In this document: positions 18,029-26,184 of the stretch, one piece after another | Layout: every line of letters begins with the position of its first letter | How positions within the stretch are numbered: the stretch's first letter is position 1 | Source: Leishmania martiniquensis | Taxonomy: Eukaryota; Euglenozoa; Kinetoplastea; Trypanosomatida; Trypanosomatidae | Direction of reading: 5' to 3' | NCBI RefSeq assembly: GCF_017916325.1 | Contig: NC_090153.1 | Span: forward strand, 307,501-371,500 | Length of the DNA: 64,000 nucleotides | Translations under genes and position numbers: made by a program | Notes under the pieces: model-generated | Databases searched by the model: none | Seen by the model: only the letters and a program-made list of their open reading frames with translations | Told to the model about the DNA's origin: nothing

Positions 18029-18706
18029 TGTATTGCCACGATAGGGTAGTGTGATGCCTCAGCAGTGTTCCTACGTACCTTGACGTGAGCGCACGGCACG
18101 GAATAGAACGCCTTTTTTACCTTTTTGCACAAGCGCCGCCCCCCTCTCCCTGTGTTTGTGTGTGTGTATATTTCTGATAATCTGGGACTTGTGCAGGTGC
18201 TCGGCAGCGGTGCTCGTCATGGCTGAAACTGCCCTGAGCGCTTCACTGCCTTCCCCATCTCCGCCCCCCAACCAACCCACACACACACGCCTCACCCTTC
18301 TTTCTCTCTCCCTCTTCCCCACTTTGCTCACACCGGTGCGCACGCAAAGAAACCTTCCGTTGGCATGAGTGCACACGAACAAGCTACTCACAGCCACCAG
18401 CGCAGTTTACAGGCACCCGTACCCATCCGTTTCTCAGCAGCAAGAGAGAGGAGGGGCTCGACGCTCTTCTCTCCCTCGCTGCCGCCGCATTCTGACGGCG
18501 TCATCGGTCCATCTCTGCCCCCTGTCCACGCAGCTCTCCATGCCCTTCGCCTCGACATCCCGCTCTCCTCTCCCTTCACAACGGACACCATGAATCAAAA
18601 CTGCACTTGGATATTATGCGTCAAGCAGAGACAGCGCCCTCGAGTAACACAGGCGAGCATTGCTTTTCGCCATAAGCACTCCCGTCATACGCGGCCGTCA
18701 CGAGCC

Positions 18707-18733
18707 CTCTCCTCCCCCTGGCACACACACACA
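18707..18733 (+). promoter_or_regulatory. Possible trans-splice acceptor for RPB5
   Basis: A short C/T tract followed by (CA)n and AG at 18732-18733, 25 bases before the RPB5 ATG. An upstream alternative is the longer C/T tract at 18299-18330. Confidence 0.4.
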
Positions 18734-18757
18734 GGCATACCTTCAAGTGACTTCATC

Positions 18758-19462
18758 ATGCCAGCCATCGGTCAAGAGAAGCTGGAGCTCCACAAGTGCT
18801 TCCGCATCCTGCAGACGTCAGCGGAGATGATGTCGGATCGCAAGTACAAGGTAGCGCAGCATGTGGTTCCTGGTTCCCTTGGCGAATTTATTGAACGTTA
18901 TGTTGAGGAGGTAGAGGTGCCAGAGGCCGGCAGCGGCCTCGCCGATGCCCAGCCCCGTCGCAAGCAGGTGATTCGGCGGGACAAGATGACTCTGGCATGT
19001 GAACGCGAGGTGGGAGAGGGCAGCACGCAGAAGGCAGTGGTGTACTTTTGCCCACCGAACCACCTCTCGTCGGAGGTGGTGAAGAAGATCGCCGAGGACG
19101 CACTTAATGAGGGCTACCAGCGAATTGTGTTCGTCACCCCCTCGAAGCCCAACCCGATCGTGCGTAAGACGATGGACACGTACAACCGTGGTGAACAAGA
19201 CCTGCGGTTCGAGCTATTCGAGGAGGACGAACTCTCTGTCAACATCACCCATCACGAGCTCGTGCCGAAGCACACGCCATTGTCGGAGGAGGAACTGAAG
19301 GAGGTGCTGCACGCCCACGCGCTGGAGCTGCACCAGCTGCCCCGCATCCTGTCGACTGACCCTGTGGCCCGTTACTACGGACTGGCGCGTGGCCAGGTCG
19401 TCCGCATTGAGCGCAAGAGCATGTCCGCAGGTCTCTACGTCACCTACCGGCAAGTTGTGTGA
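18758..19462 (+). CDS. RPB5: RNA polymerase subunit RPB5 (RPABC1), canonical copy
   Basis: Shared small subunit of nuclear RNA polymerases that sits in the lower jaw near incoming DNA. The N-terminal jaw domain (KLELHKCFRILQTSAEMMSD) precedes the C-terminal assembly domain, which is strongly conserved: HELVPKHTPLSEEE, LPRILSTDPVARYYGLARGQ and the terminal GLYVTYRQVV. These match the eukaryotic pattern HELVPEH / LPRI..DPVARYYG...GQVVKI / YVTYR.V. The ATG at 18758 gives 234 residues, close to the usual ~210-215. An earlier in-frame ATG at 18365 would add 131 residues that read like translated UTR. It is followed directly by the divergent paralogue RPB5z, an arrangement known in trypanosomatids. 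Confidence 0.96.
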   Translation: MPAIGQEKLELHKCFRILQTSAEMMSDRKYKVAQHVVPGSLGEFIERYVEEVEVPEAGSGLADAQPRRKQVIRRDKMTLACEREVGEGSTQKAVVYFCPPNHLSSEVVKKIAEDALNEGYQRIVFVTPSKPNPIVRKTMDTYNRGEQDLRFELFEEDELSVNITHHELVPKHTPLSEEELKEVLHAHALELHQLPRILSTDPVARYYGLARGQVVRIERKSMSAGLYVTYRQVV

Positions 19463-20015
19463 GTGAGGTGACTCTTTGGGTGTGCGAGATTACTCACTGT
19501 GACGTATGCTGGCAATGCCCCTACCTCTCCTCCCTTTACACAGACGCACTACTGTGTCCGCCCTACGTGGCACATCCAAGCGAAATGTGCGCCGATGGGC
19601 ATCTGCGGTGATCGCGAGAATGTGTGGGCGCCCATAACGGGTGCTCCGCCTGCGGTGCATGAAGGCAATCCCCACGTCGGCGCCGCAGAGGGTCAGGCAG
19701 CGGACTCGCCAAGCAAAGGCGCGCAAGCCAAGCGGTAGGCTGCAGCGGATGTGCCGCTAAGCAGTCGGCAGCACAGGGCTCCCAGCAGCACTGTTGCCAC
19801 ACCCTGCACACAATCACCATGTACACTCTGAGCGCATCGCTGTTTCTAGCTCCTCTATACCCATTCCGACCCTCACCCCGCCGCCTCTTCGCACACCACA
19901 CACATATATATATTTATGTATGTAAGCCTCTGTCCTGACGCAAAGCGAAAGGGGTCGGCCATCGCGACACGAAAGGGAGCAGTGCATTACCACGACGGCT
20001 ACCCCCATCGTTACC
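19463..20015 (+). other. Intergenic spacer between RPB5 and RPB5z, 0.55 kb
   Basis: No gene. A (TA)n tract at about 19904-19922 follows a C/T-rich stretch, with AG near 19925 as a possible acceptor for RPB5z. Confidence 0.6.
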
Positions 20016-21038
20016 ATGTCTTCGATGGAAGAGCTCAAGACGGTGCGGCTGTTTCGCGCACTCAACACAATGATTCAGCTCTGTCACGACCGCGGCTACA
20101 TCATTCGACACCCATCGGCAATCGCCGAGGCCGTGCAGAACCCGAAGCTCTACGACAAGGAGGAGGGGCTCGACTATCACTGGTTCCTGCGTCACTTTGT
20201 CATCTCGCCGGACCGCGTGGCGGGCAGCACACGCGCGAAGAAAGGCGGTGGAAATGGCAGCAGTAGCGGCCCCAGGTCCGAGTTGAAGTACGAGGAAGGC
20301 GACGCCGACGCCGAGGGGACGGGCGGGTGTGATGAGGCAGTTGACGAGGCCGAGATGCTTCGTCGCGCGGCGAACGGGGAGTGGGTGTGTATGCGCAACG
20401 CCATGCGACTTACCTGTTCCGTCGACCCCCGCCTCGCACCGCCAGCGCCTGGCGTCGCCCAGGAATCTCAAGCGAACACGGCTTTCTCCCCCACACCAGC
20501 CGTCAAGGTGGCGCCAAAGGACGGCGGCGCGCCGCACGCGGGGTTGGACGGTGCTTCGGACATAACGGCGAAGGGCAAGGCAGCAAAGAACGCGCTCATG
20601 GTCTTCTTCTCCGGATCCCCAAAGCTCACCATAAAAGAGGTGCAGACATTCCGCGAAAAGGCACTCAAGAAAAGGGCGTCTTCGATGATCATCGTGACGA
20701 ATAAGGTCGACCCCGGTGTGCGCATGGATGTCCAGGAGCTCAGCGGTCGCATGGACGAAGCCACAGGAGCGGAGCTGCTCTCTATTCAAGTATTTGAGGA
20801 AGAGGCGCTCGCGTTCAACGTTGTGCAGCACGAAACTGTTCCACCCCACGTCGCCCTGAAGCCCGCCGAGGCCGAGAAGTTCCTGGCAGAGCAGAAGCTA
20901 AGCATTGCCCAGCTTCCCCGCATGCAGGAAAGCGACCCTCTTGTTCAGTATCTTGGCCTACGTCGCGGCAGCATCGTGCACATCGCGCGCGAAGGGAGAC
21001 AGGGCGGCCCCTACAGCATGTACCGGCACGTCATTTGA
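20016..21038 (+). CDS. RPB5z: Divergent RPB5 paralogue (RPB5z), likely RNA polymerase I-specific
   Basis: 340 residues from the ATG at 20016. The N-terminus matches the RPB5 jaw domain (LFRALNTMIQLCHDRGYI). The C-terminus keeps the assembly-domain signature in weakened form: VVQHETVPPHVAL, LPRMQESDPLVQYLGLRRGS and a final YSMYRHVI in place of YVTYRQVV. Between them, residues ~70-180 hold an Ala/Gly/Pro/acidic insertion absent from the neighbouring RPB5. Kinetoplastids are unusual in having two RPB5 genes, and the z form was found in RNA polymerase I in T. brucei. Pol I assignment here rests on that knowledge. The tandem location directly after RPB5 fits origin by local duplication followed by divergence. 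Confidence 0.92.
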   Translation: MSSMEELKTVRLFRALNTMIQLCHDRGYIIRHPSAIAEAVQNPKLYDKEEGLDYHWFLRHFVISPDRVAGSTRAKKGGGNGSSSGPRSELKYEEGDADAEGTGGCDEAVDEAEMLRRAANGEWVCMRNAMRLTCSVDPRLAPPAPGVAQESQANTAFSPTPAVKVAPKDGGAPHAGLDGASDITAKGKAAKNALMVFFSGSPKLTIKEVQTFREKALKKRASSMIIVTNKVDPGVRMDVQELSGRMDEATGAELLSIQVFEEEALAFNVVQHETVPPHVALKPAEAEKFLAEQKLSIAQLPRMQESDPLVQYLGLRRGSIVHIAREGRQGGPYSMYRHVI

Positions 21039-21710
21039 TGCCCTGCGCCCTCCACCGCGCCTTCGTGTGTGGGGGGAGGGGAGGGGAGAGGGGGGAGTGC
21101 GTTTTGTTGTCCTCTTTCTCTACGGACGCACGCTGGCCGCTATCATTTCGCTCCCCTCGCGCACACACACACACAGATGCGTTTAATCAATGAATTTTTC
21201 GTGTCTCGCGTACACGTTTTCTGATTGTAAGCCGTTTACCCCGATGCGTACGCCTGGGTGCGCAGTAAAGCTCTTCTCGCTGAGTGGGCAGCGCGTTTCT
21301 CAACAGCAGTGAAGCCTCCATGGGCACTGATGCGCTCAGTTCATGTGCGCATGTGCACGTCAGGATAGAGCAGGGGAAGGGCAGGCCAGAGGAAAAAGGT
21401 GCAGTGGTCATTGCCTCTGTACTCAAGTCTGCGCCATCCCACCCCCTCCTGTCCACGGCGCCAAACTGCCGCCCCCCTCTGTCTCACCTCTATCGCTTCC
21501 CCTCCACTACGCCCCCTCCCCGCTCTCTTTGGTGACGCGCCGGCGGGATGGACTTACGCGCATCTGCGGCGTCTCAGGAGCCACGACCTACTTTCTTTGA
21601 ACATATCTCACCTTCAGCGTACGGGCAGCCTGCGTTGCGTTTGGGCTCCGCAGCGGCTGTCTTCTCTTGCTTGACGCCTCCCGAGCCCCCGAATTGCGCC
21701 TCTGGGGACT
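21039..21710 (+). other. Intergenic spacer, 0.67 kb
   Basis: No gene. It holds a G-run array at 21071-21095, a (CA)n run at about 21163-21176 and C/T-rich DNA at 21428-21530 that probably serves uS8m trans-splicing. Confidence 0.65.
21071..21095 (+). repeat. G-quadruplex-type array in the RPB5z 3' UTR
   Basis: Runs of 6, 4, 4 and 6 Gs separated by A or AGA, starting 33 bases after the RPB5z stop codon, on the mRNA strand. Confidence 0.6.
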
Positions 21711-22652
21711 ATGCTGCTCCGTAGCGTGGCATACTTTGCGCGCGTTTATGGTGGGGGGGCCACCTCTGCCTTCGTCCCGGGTAGCAGTCGTTCCTCGAGA
21801 GCCTCTGGCGGCGCCGATTGCTCGGCTGCTAGCATGGCCGCCCACCTCAGCGGCCGACCCATAGGTGCCAAGGCGCTTCTCGGGCGAAAAACGCGCAACG
21901 GTCATCTCTTCGCGGTTGCCAATGACGTGACGGTGAGCGAAAAGCGCGTGCGGCAGCAGCTGAACGCGCTGCTGGCTGACGAGCGTGACCCGTTTGCGGA
22001 GGCTCGTCGCCAAAACGCCGCCGGAAGCGCTGCGTCGTCGGCTGGTCCGCTTCCGCAGCGGCGGCTGGTGAGCCTGCCAGGAGTGGAGCGAATCCGCGAC
22101 CTCCCTGCTGACCCTATCACGCGCCTTTTCTTCCAGCACCAAGGCGACCATGCGCTGTACTACGGCACCTACGACCAACCCAGTCACCTCGACGAGGACC
22201 GTGTGCAGCTCGAGAAGCGCGAGCCGAAGGATTGGACCTTTAACGTCTTCACCCCCATGTACGATTTCTGCCACCGTCTGCGCGAGGCGTCGGAGCAGCG
22301 GAAGCGCTTCGTCATCGTTCCCTCGACGATCGAGACGCGCGGGTGTGCAAAGATACTGCTCGACCACGGCCTTGTCGCCGGCTTTCGTGACTTCCACAAC
22401 GACCGAGCGTTCGCTGTCGAGCTGAAGTACTTCCAGAACGAGCCCACCATCAACGTCATCGAGCCGTGCAGCTACGACGGCAAGGTGGAGTTCGAATGGT
22501 CGCCCAAGATGATGCGCCGCCTCATGAACACGCACGGCATACACAACCGACTCATCATCTACATCTGCCGCACTGCAGACAACCGCATTATCGACCATAT
22601 CCAAGCGGTGAAGGAATGCATCGGTGGGCGCGGTTTGATGATGGTCCACTAA
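21711..22652 (+). CDS. uS8m: Mitochondrial small-subunit ribosomal protein uS8m
   Basis: Component of the mitochondrial (kinetoplast) ribosome small subunit that binds the central domain of 9S rRNA in the family's usual role. The first ~110 residues form an extension; its first 30 (MLLRSVAYFARVYGGG...) are hydrophobic/basic and fit a mitochondrial presequence. The S8 fold follows: TPMYDFCHRLREASEQRKRF matches the 'DPIADMLTRIRNA' opening helix, then IVPSTIETRGCAKILLDHGL, VAGFRDFHNDRAFAVELKYF and EPTINVIEPC match the beta-strand region. The C-terminal IGGRGLMMVH corresponds to the terminal GGE.L..VW of bacterial S8. At 313 residues it is well over twice the bacterial length, as is common for kinetoplastid mitoribosomal proteins. 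Another mitochondrial translation gene (EF-Tu) lies 15 kb upstream. Confidence 0.85.
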   Translation: MLLRSVAYFARVYGGGATSAFVPGSSRSSRASGGADCSAASMAAHLSGRPIGAKALLGRKTRNGHLFAVANDVTVSEKRVRQQLNALLADERDPFAEARRQNAAGSAASSAGPLPQRRLVSLPGVERIRDLPADPITRLFFQHQGDHALYYGTYDQPSHLDEDRVQLEKREPKDWTFNVFTPMYDFCHRLREASEQRKRFVIVPSTIETRGCAKILLDHGLVAGFRDFHNDRAFAVELKYFQNEPTINVIEPCSYDGKVEFEWSPKMMRRLMNTHGIHNRLIIYICRTADNRIIDHIQAVKECIGGRGLMMVH

Positions 22653-23797
22653 GCCGGCGTCTGTGAGGTGAATGCTCGCACGCCCATTGTTGTGGAGGTG
22701 ATGGGCATGCGAAAGAAGGCAGTGGTGACTGCCTATCGAGAACGAACGCGGCACCTCCGCGAAGAGAGTCGTGCCCGCTACGACGAAGCTCCACACACGC
22801 ACACACAAAACCCGGCACACACAGAAACACACGCCATGATGGTGGCGGTGTTCATCAACGACGCGCTCGCACATGCCTCGTGGGCGCTGCCGTCGTTCCA
22901 GCTTCGCTGCTCCCCCATAAGCCTGTGTGGGTGTCCCTGGTCTTCACCTCACCTCGAAGAGCGCAGCAGCTCACCTCAGCGTACAACTGTTCGGATGTCA
23001 GTTTCACATGTCCACTCTTAAGCGGCCCCACTCTAAGCCACTGCGTGGTGCAGCGCCGCTCCCTGTCTCGGCAATCGGCAAGTCGGTGTGCTGCACAGAG
23101 GAAGAGCGCAAGGCAGCAATCCAAAAAGAGGGCGCGAGCATCATCTCCAGCACCAGCACGCGCACGCCTCGGCAACCCTAACCACCACCGCCCTCTCAGT
23201 CTTCATGGGCGCGCACATACGCATCCGCACCCCCTCCCCTTAAGCGCGCCTTCGTTTTGTGATTCGATAAGTGGCCCTCCGCAGGCGGGATAGACAGAAG
23301 CGGCCCACGCGCGCACTCTCCTTCGAGGGTGCCGCACCATGTCCGCTGTTAGCCGTGGTGATAGCGGCCCCTACGAGGAGAGCATAGGGCATGCGCTCTT
23401 AGGCAAGCTTGCGTACCCTCGAGCTCGTTCATCTGCATAGGGACCCACACAAACGCTTAAATGCGTGTCACTCCACCCCAGCACGTGCGCCCCTTCCCCC
23501 CCCCACTCCTCAAGATGCGTCCTCGATGTGCCTGCATTCGGCCTCACCCACTCCCTCTCTACTGTCCACTTCCCCTTTCCGTCAGCTCGTCCACTCCCTC
23601 CCCCTCCCATTCATTTGAGTACGCGCGTTGCAGCGCTTACCGCGGTGGGCTCTCTCCTTACCATTTATCCCCTCCCCTCCCCTCACTCATTGCTCCTAAT
23701 CCAGAGGCCTTCCCCCGCGACTCTACGCGGGTGCTCAACGACCAACGCAGTGGCCGTGGAGGAGGTGAACAGCACAGAAGGGGGAAAGAGTGTAGCC
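22653..23797 (+). other. Intergenic spacer, 1.1 kb
   Basis: No supportable gene. It has (CA)n tracts near 22793-22830 and the acceptor signal for the next gene at 23668-23704. Confidence 0.65.
23668..23704 (+). promoter_or_regulatory. Trans-splice acceptor signal for the phosphotransferase gene
   Basis: A C/T tract (23668-23697) is followed by CCAG with AG at 23703-23704. It lies inside the upstream part of the open frame, which argues that the true start is the later ATG at 23798. Confidence 0.5.
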
Positions 23798-25030
23798 ATG
23801 CAGCACGGAATCTCACCAGCGGCACCGCCCGGTACACCTAGCGTGTCAGCCGAGCCTAGCGTCATGGCCGAGTACCTTTTCTTCCCCGTGTACGACTACA
23901 TCGTGCAATTTTACCCCAAGTCGTGGGTGCCCAACAAAGTCACGCTGTTCGGCATCTTTTCCACTGTTGCCTCATCCATGTTGCTTCTGAGCTCCATGCC
24001 GGCGGGGCTACAGTTCCAGCCCAGCGGTGTGCAGCTGCTGCCCGCCTCCCTCGTCGAGGGCGCTTCGACAGCGCAGGTGCCGCCGCTGGCGCCAACAAGG
24101 ATGACGCCAGTCCTGCCTTTCCTGTCGCCTTCACATATGCTGATCCTGTGTGGGGCGCTGAACCTGCTCTACTGCGTCGCCGACAACACGGACGGCCGCC
24201 TCGCTCGTCGCGACAAGAAGACGAGCGTCATTGGTGAGTACCTGGACCACGGGCTTGACTGTGTTACATCTCTCTTGTCGGTGAGCTGCGCCTTCGCGCT
24301 GCTTTCGTCCCTCTGCAACATGACCATCTCTGTGTGCCTCATCGCCTTTGCCACGGCGCTCTCCCACACGCTGCACTTTGAGGCGAACATCTTCATCTGG
24401 GGCAACCGCATCGCCACCGTCGATGAAGCCATGATTTTCTTCGGCGTGTGTATATGGTGGCCCCTCGTGTGCCCGAGGGTGAGCACCACGAGGGTGCCAG
24501 GGTGGCTTATCGAGAGCGTATTCGGCCCGAACAGCAGCTGGACCGCCTACCTGCGCCAGCTGCGCATGATCGAGCTTGTCTACATCTTCTATAGCGTGGC
24601 ACTGGCGCAAACTATCTTCAGCCTGGTAAGCCGGCGCTGGCGCATGCTGTGCCGCATTCACGTCATCTTCAGCGTGCTGAACAGTGCTCTGCTTCTGTCC
24701 CTGATAGGGGTGCATGGCGACCACATTGCTGCCGCTGCGCCAGCCACGTCAGTGCCCGGGTACACGTGGGGGCCCTTCACGTACCCCGCTGTGTGGATCA
24801 TCACGGCTGCCTGCACCTCGAGCACGATTATCCACATACCCATTGTGGCACGCTGCGCTCGCCTGCCGAGCACCAACCCGCTGCCGCTGGCGGGGGTGAT
24901 GCTGGTGTGGTTCGTCTTCGCTTCCTGTCCAGTTGGCGGCACCCTTCTCGCCGTGCTCCTTCACGTCGGGCAGTTGCTGTTCAACGTGGAGCTCATCAAG
25001 CAATGCGTGCAGGACAATAATGCAGAGTAG
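23798..25030 (+). CDS. EPT: CDP-alcohol phosphotransferase (ethanolaminephosphotransferase type)
   Basis: Integral membrane enzyme that transfers phosphoethanolamine (or phosphocholine) from the CDP-alcohol to a lipid acceptor, the last step of the Kennedy pathway, usually in the ER. The complete family signature DG-x2-AR-x8-G-x3-D-x3-D is present as DGRLARR ... GEYLDHGLD (bases ~24189-24260). The rest is a series of about eight to ten hydrophobic segments. The N-terminal AEYLFFPVYDYIVQFYPKSW and VPNKVTLFG also match the family's opening 'W.APN.IT..G'. The ATG at 23798 gives 410 residues, the usual length; the frame is open farther upstream only through a splice-acceptor region. I recall an ethanolamine-preferring enzyme gene on Leishmania chromosome 18, but substrate preference cannot be read from the sequence; CPT or dual CEPT activity remains possible. 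Confidence 0.9.
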   Translation: MQHGISPAAPPGTPSVSAEPSVMAEYLFFPVYDYIVQFYPKSWVPNKVTLFGIFSTVASSMLLLSSMPAGLQFQPSGVQLLPASLVEGASTAQVPPLAPTRMTPVLPFLSPSHMLILCGALNLLYCVADNTDGRLARRDKKTSVIGEYLDHGLDCVTSLLSVSCAFALLSSLCNMTISVCLIAFATALSHTLHFEANIFIWGNRIATVDEAMIFFGVCIWWPLVCPRVSTTRVPGWLIESVFGPNSSWTAYLRQLRMIELVYIFYSVALAQTIFSLVSRRWRMLCRIHVIFSVLNSALLLSLIGVHGDHIAAAAPATSVPGYTWGPFTYPAVWIITAACTSSTIIHIPIVARCARLPSTNPLPLAGVMLVWFVFASCPVGGTLLAVLLHVGQLLFNVELIKQCVQDNNAE

Positions 25031-26184
25031 ACGCGACGCTGTCTGCGTGAAGGTCCCGATAAACACTTGGGCTGGCAGTAGCAGCAGCACACTCTTCGTC
25101 GAGTTGTGGGCACATTGCCCGTCCCGCACAAGGCTGCTTAGGTGCGGCTCCAATCGATATTTCGGCGATAATTGTGTTCGCCGTGATCGAGGGGAGGGAA
25201 CGGCGGTGATCGGCAGCGGGTGGTGTTGACGAATGTCTGTCGGCTCGCGATTTACCGCACACGACAGGCAGACAGCACATCAGGTGGCCCGTAAAAGGGA
25301 TACGTCATCGAGTGTCCATCCATCCATCCACACACACACACACACACACAACACAAACTTGTGTGTGTGTGCGTGTGTGCGTGCGAAGGGGCGGAGGAGA
25401 CCATAGTGAAATGCTTCACGTTTCTTCGTCCAAGAAAGGCCGCCCAGTTTAAGACAAGGCCTCCTCTCTTCACGGTGTCCATTCTCCCCCTCCCCCTCCC
25501 TTGGCAGTAAGGCGCGGCATCGTGCTCCGCAGAGGCGGCGACAGGCTCTCTTGCATGGCAACAGTATTCCGGCTCTGCGAAGCGTAATCAGCGAAGTGTC
25601 CACGGCCACCGCAGCAGTCATTCCCACCCACCCACCCCCGCCTTGCTACGCACTGTCGACGCGCTCGCGAAAGACAGCAGAGGAAAAAAGAGGCGATTGG
25701 ATTAAGAAGAAAAAAACGGACAGCGCAGTCGTCCCGTGCAGCCGTGAAAATGTGTCGAGTAGCACCGCCACATATCCGGCATGTACTCACTCATGTTGGC
25801 CCCACAACGACACGAACTTGAACTCTCGTCCCTCCTCTCTGGTGTCTGACACACACACACACGCACACACGCGGCCGGCGTGCACATCATACATATATAT
25901 ATATATATATGTCTACACATATTGCTGACGGAATCACATCGGAAGTGTTCGGGTCCGTTCTTCATTGCGATAAAAAGAAAGCGAAAGGGCGCCCTCTCCG
26001 ACTCCTTCATCGATCTGTCGGCCCCTGTGGTGCGTGTCTGTCTACGCCTCTCCATTCCCTCCGCCCTCCCGTCTCTGCTTCCATCGACGGTGACCTCTTC
26101 GTGAGCACTGGTGGCAGACCGCGAGAGAGAAGAGGTGGCGAACAATCGCTTCATTGCCCCTCCCCTCCCTTTATTTTTGTCACG
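25031..26184 (+). other. Intergenic spacer, 1.15 kb, with a CA/TG hairpin
   Basis: No gene seen. The main features are a long CA/TG inverted repeat (25329-25383), purine-rich DNA near 25675-25720, a (TA)n tract at 25888-25910, and C/T tracts at about 26040-26105 and 26153-26180 before GCN1. Confidence 0.65.
25329..25383. repeat. Inverted CA/TG microsatellite able to form a hairpin
   Basis: A (CA)n arm of about 22 bases plus ACACAA is followed, after two bases, by TTGTGT and a TG-rich arm. The arms are complementary with one bulged A and a few interruptions. It lies in the presumed 3' UTR of the phosphotransferase mRNA. Confidence 0.65.

Larger units (their letters stand above)
17773..18757 (+). 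other. Intergenic spacer, 1.0 kb
   Basis: No gene seen. It contains a (TA)n palindrome-like tract at about 18004-18028, a TG run near 18155-18168 and a C/T tract near 18299-18330. A frame open from the ATG at 18365 runs into RPB5 but encodes CA-repeat translation (HTHTG) and is probably 5' UTR. Confidence 0.65.

Noticed and set aside
18365..18757. 131-codon N-terminal extension of RPB5
   Set aside because: It translates C/T and CA repeats; RPB5 family length fits the start at 18758.
21588..22874. 428-codon antisense frame across uS8m
   Set aside because: It mirrors a well-supported sense gene; long antisense frames are expected from GC-rich third-position bias.
25909..26184. N-terminal 92-codon extension of GCN1
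   Set aside because: The upstream ATG falls in a (TA)n microsatellite, and the start at 26185 restores the length typical of GCN1.
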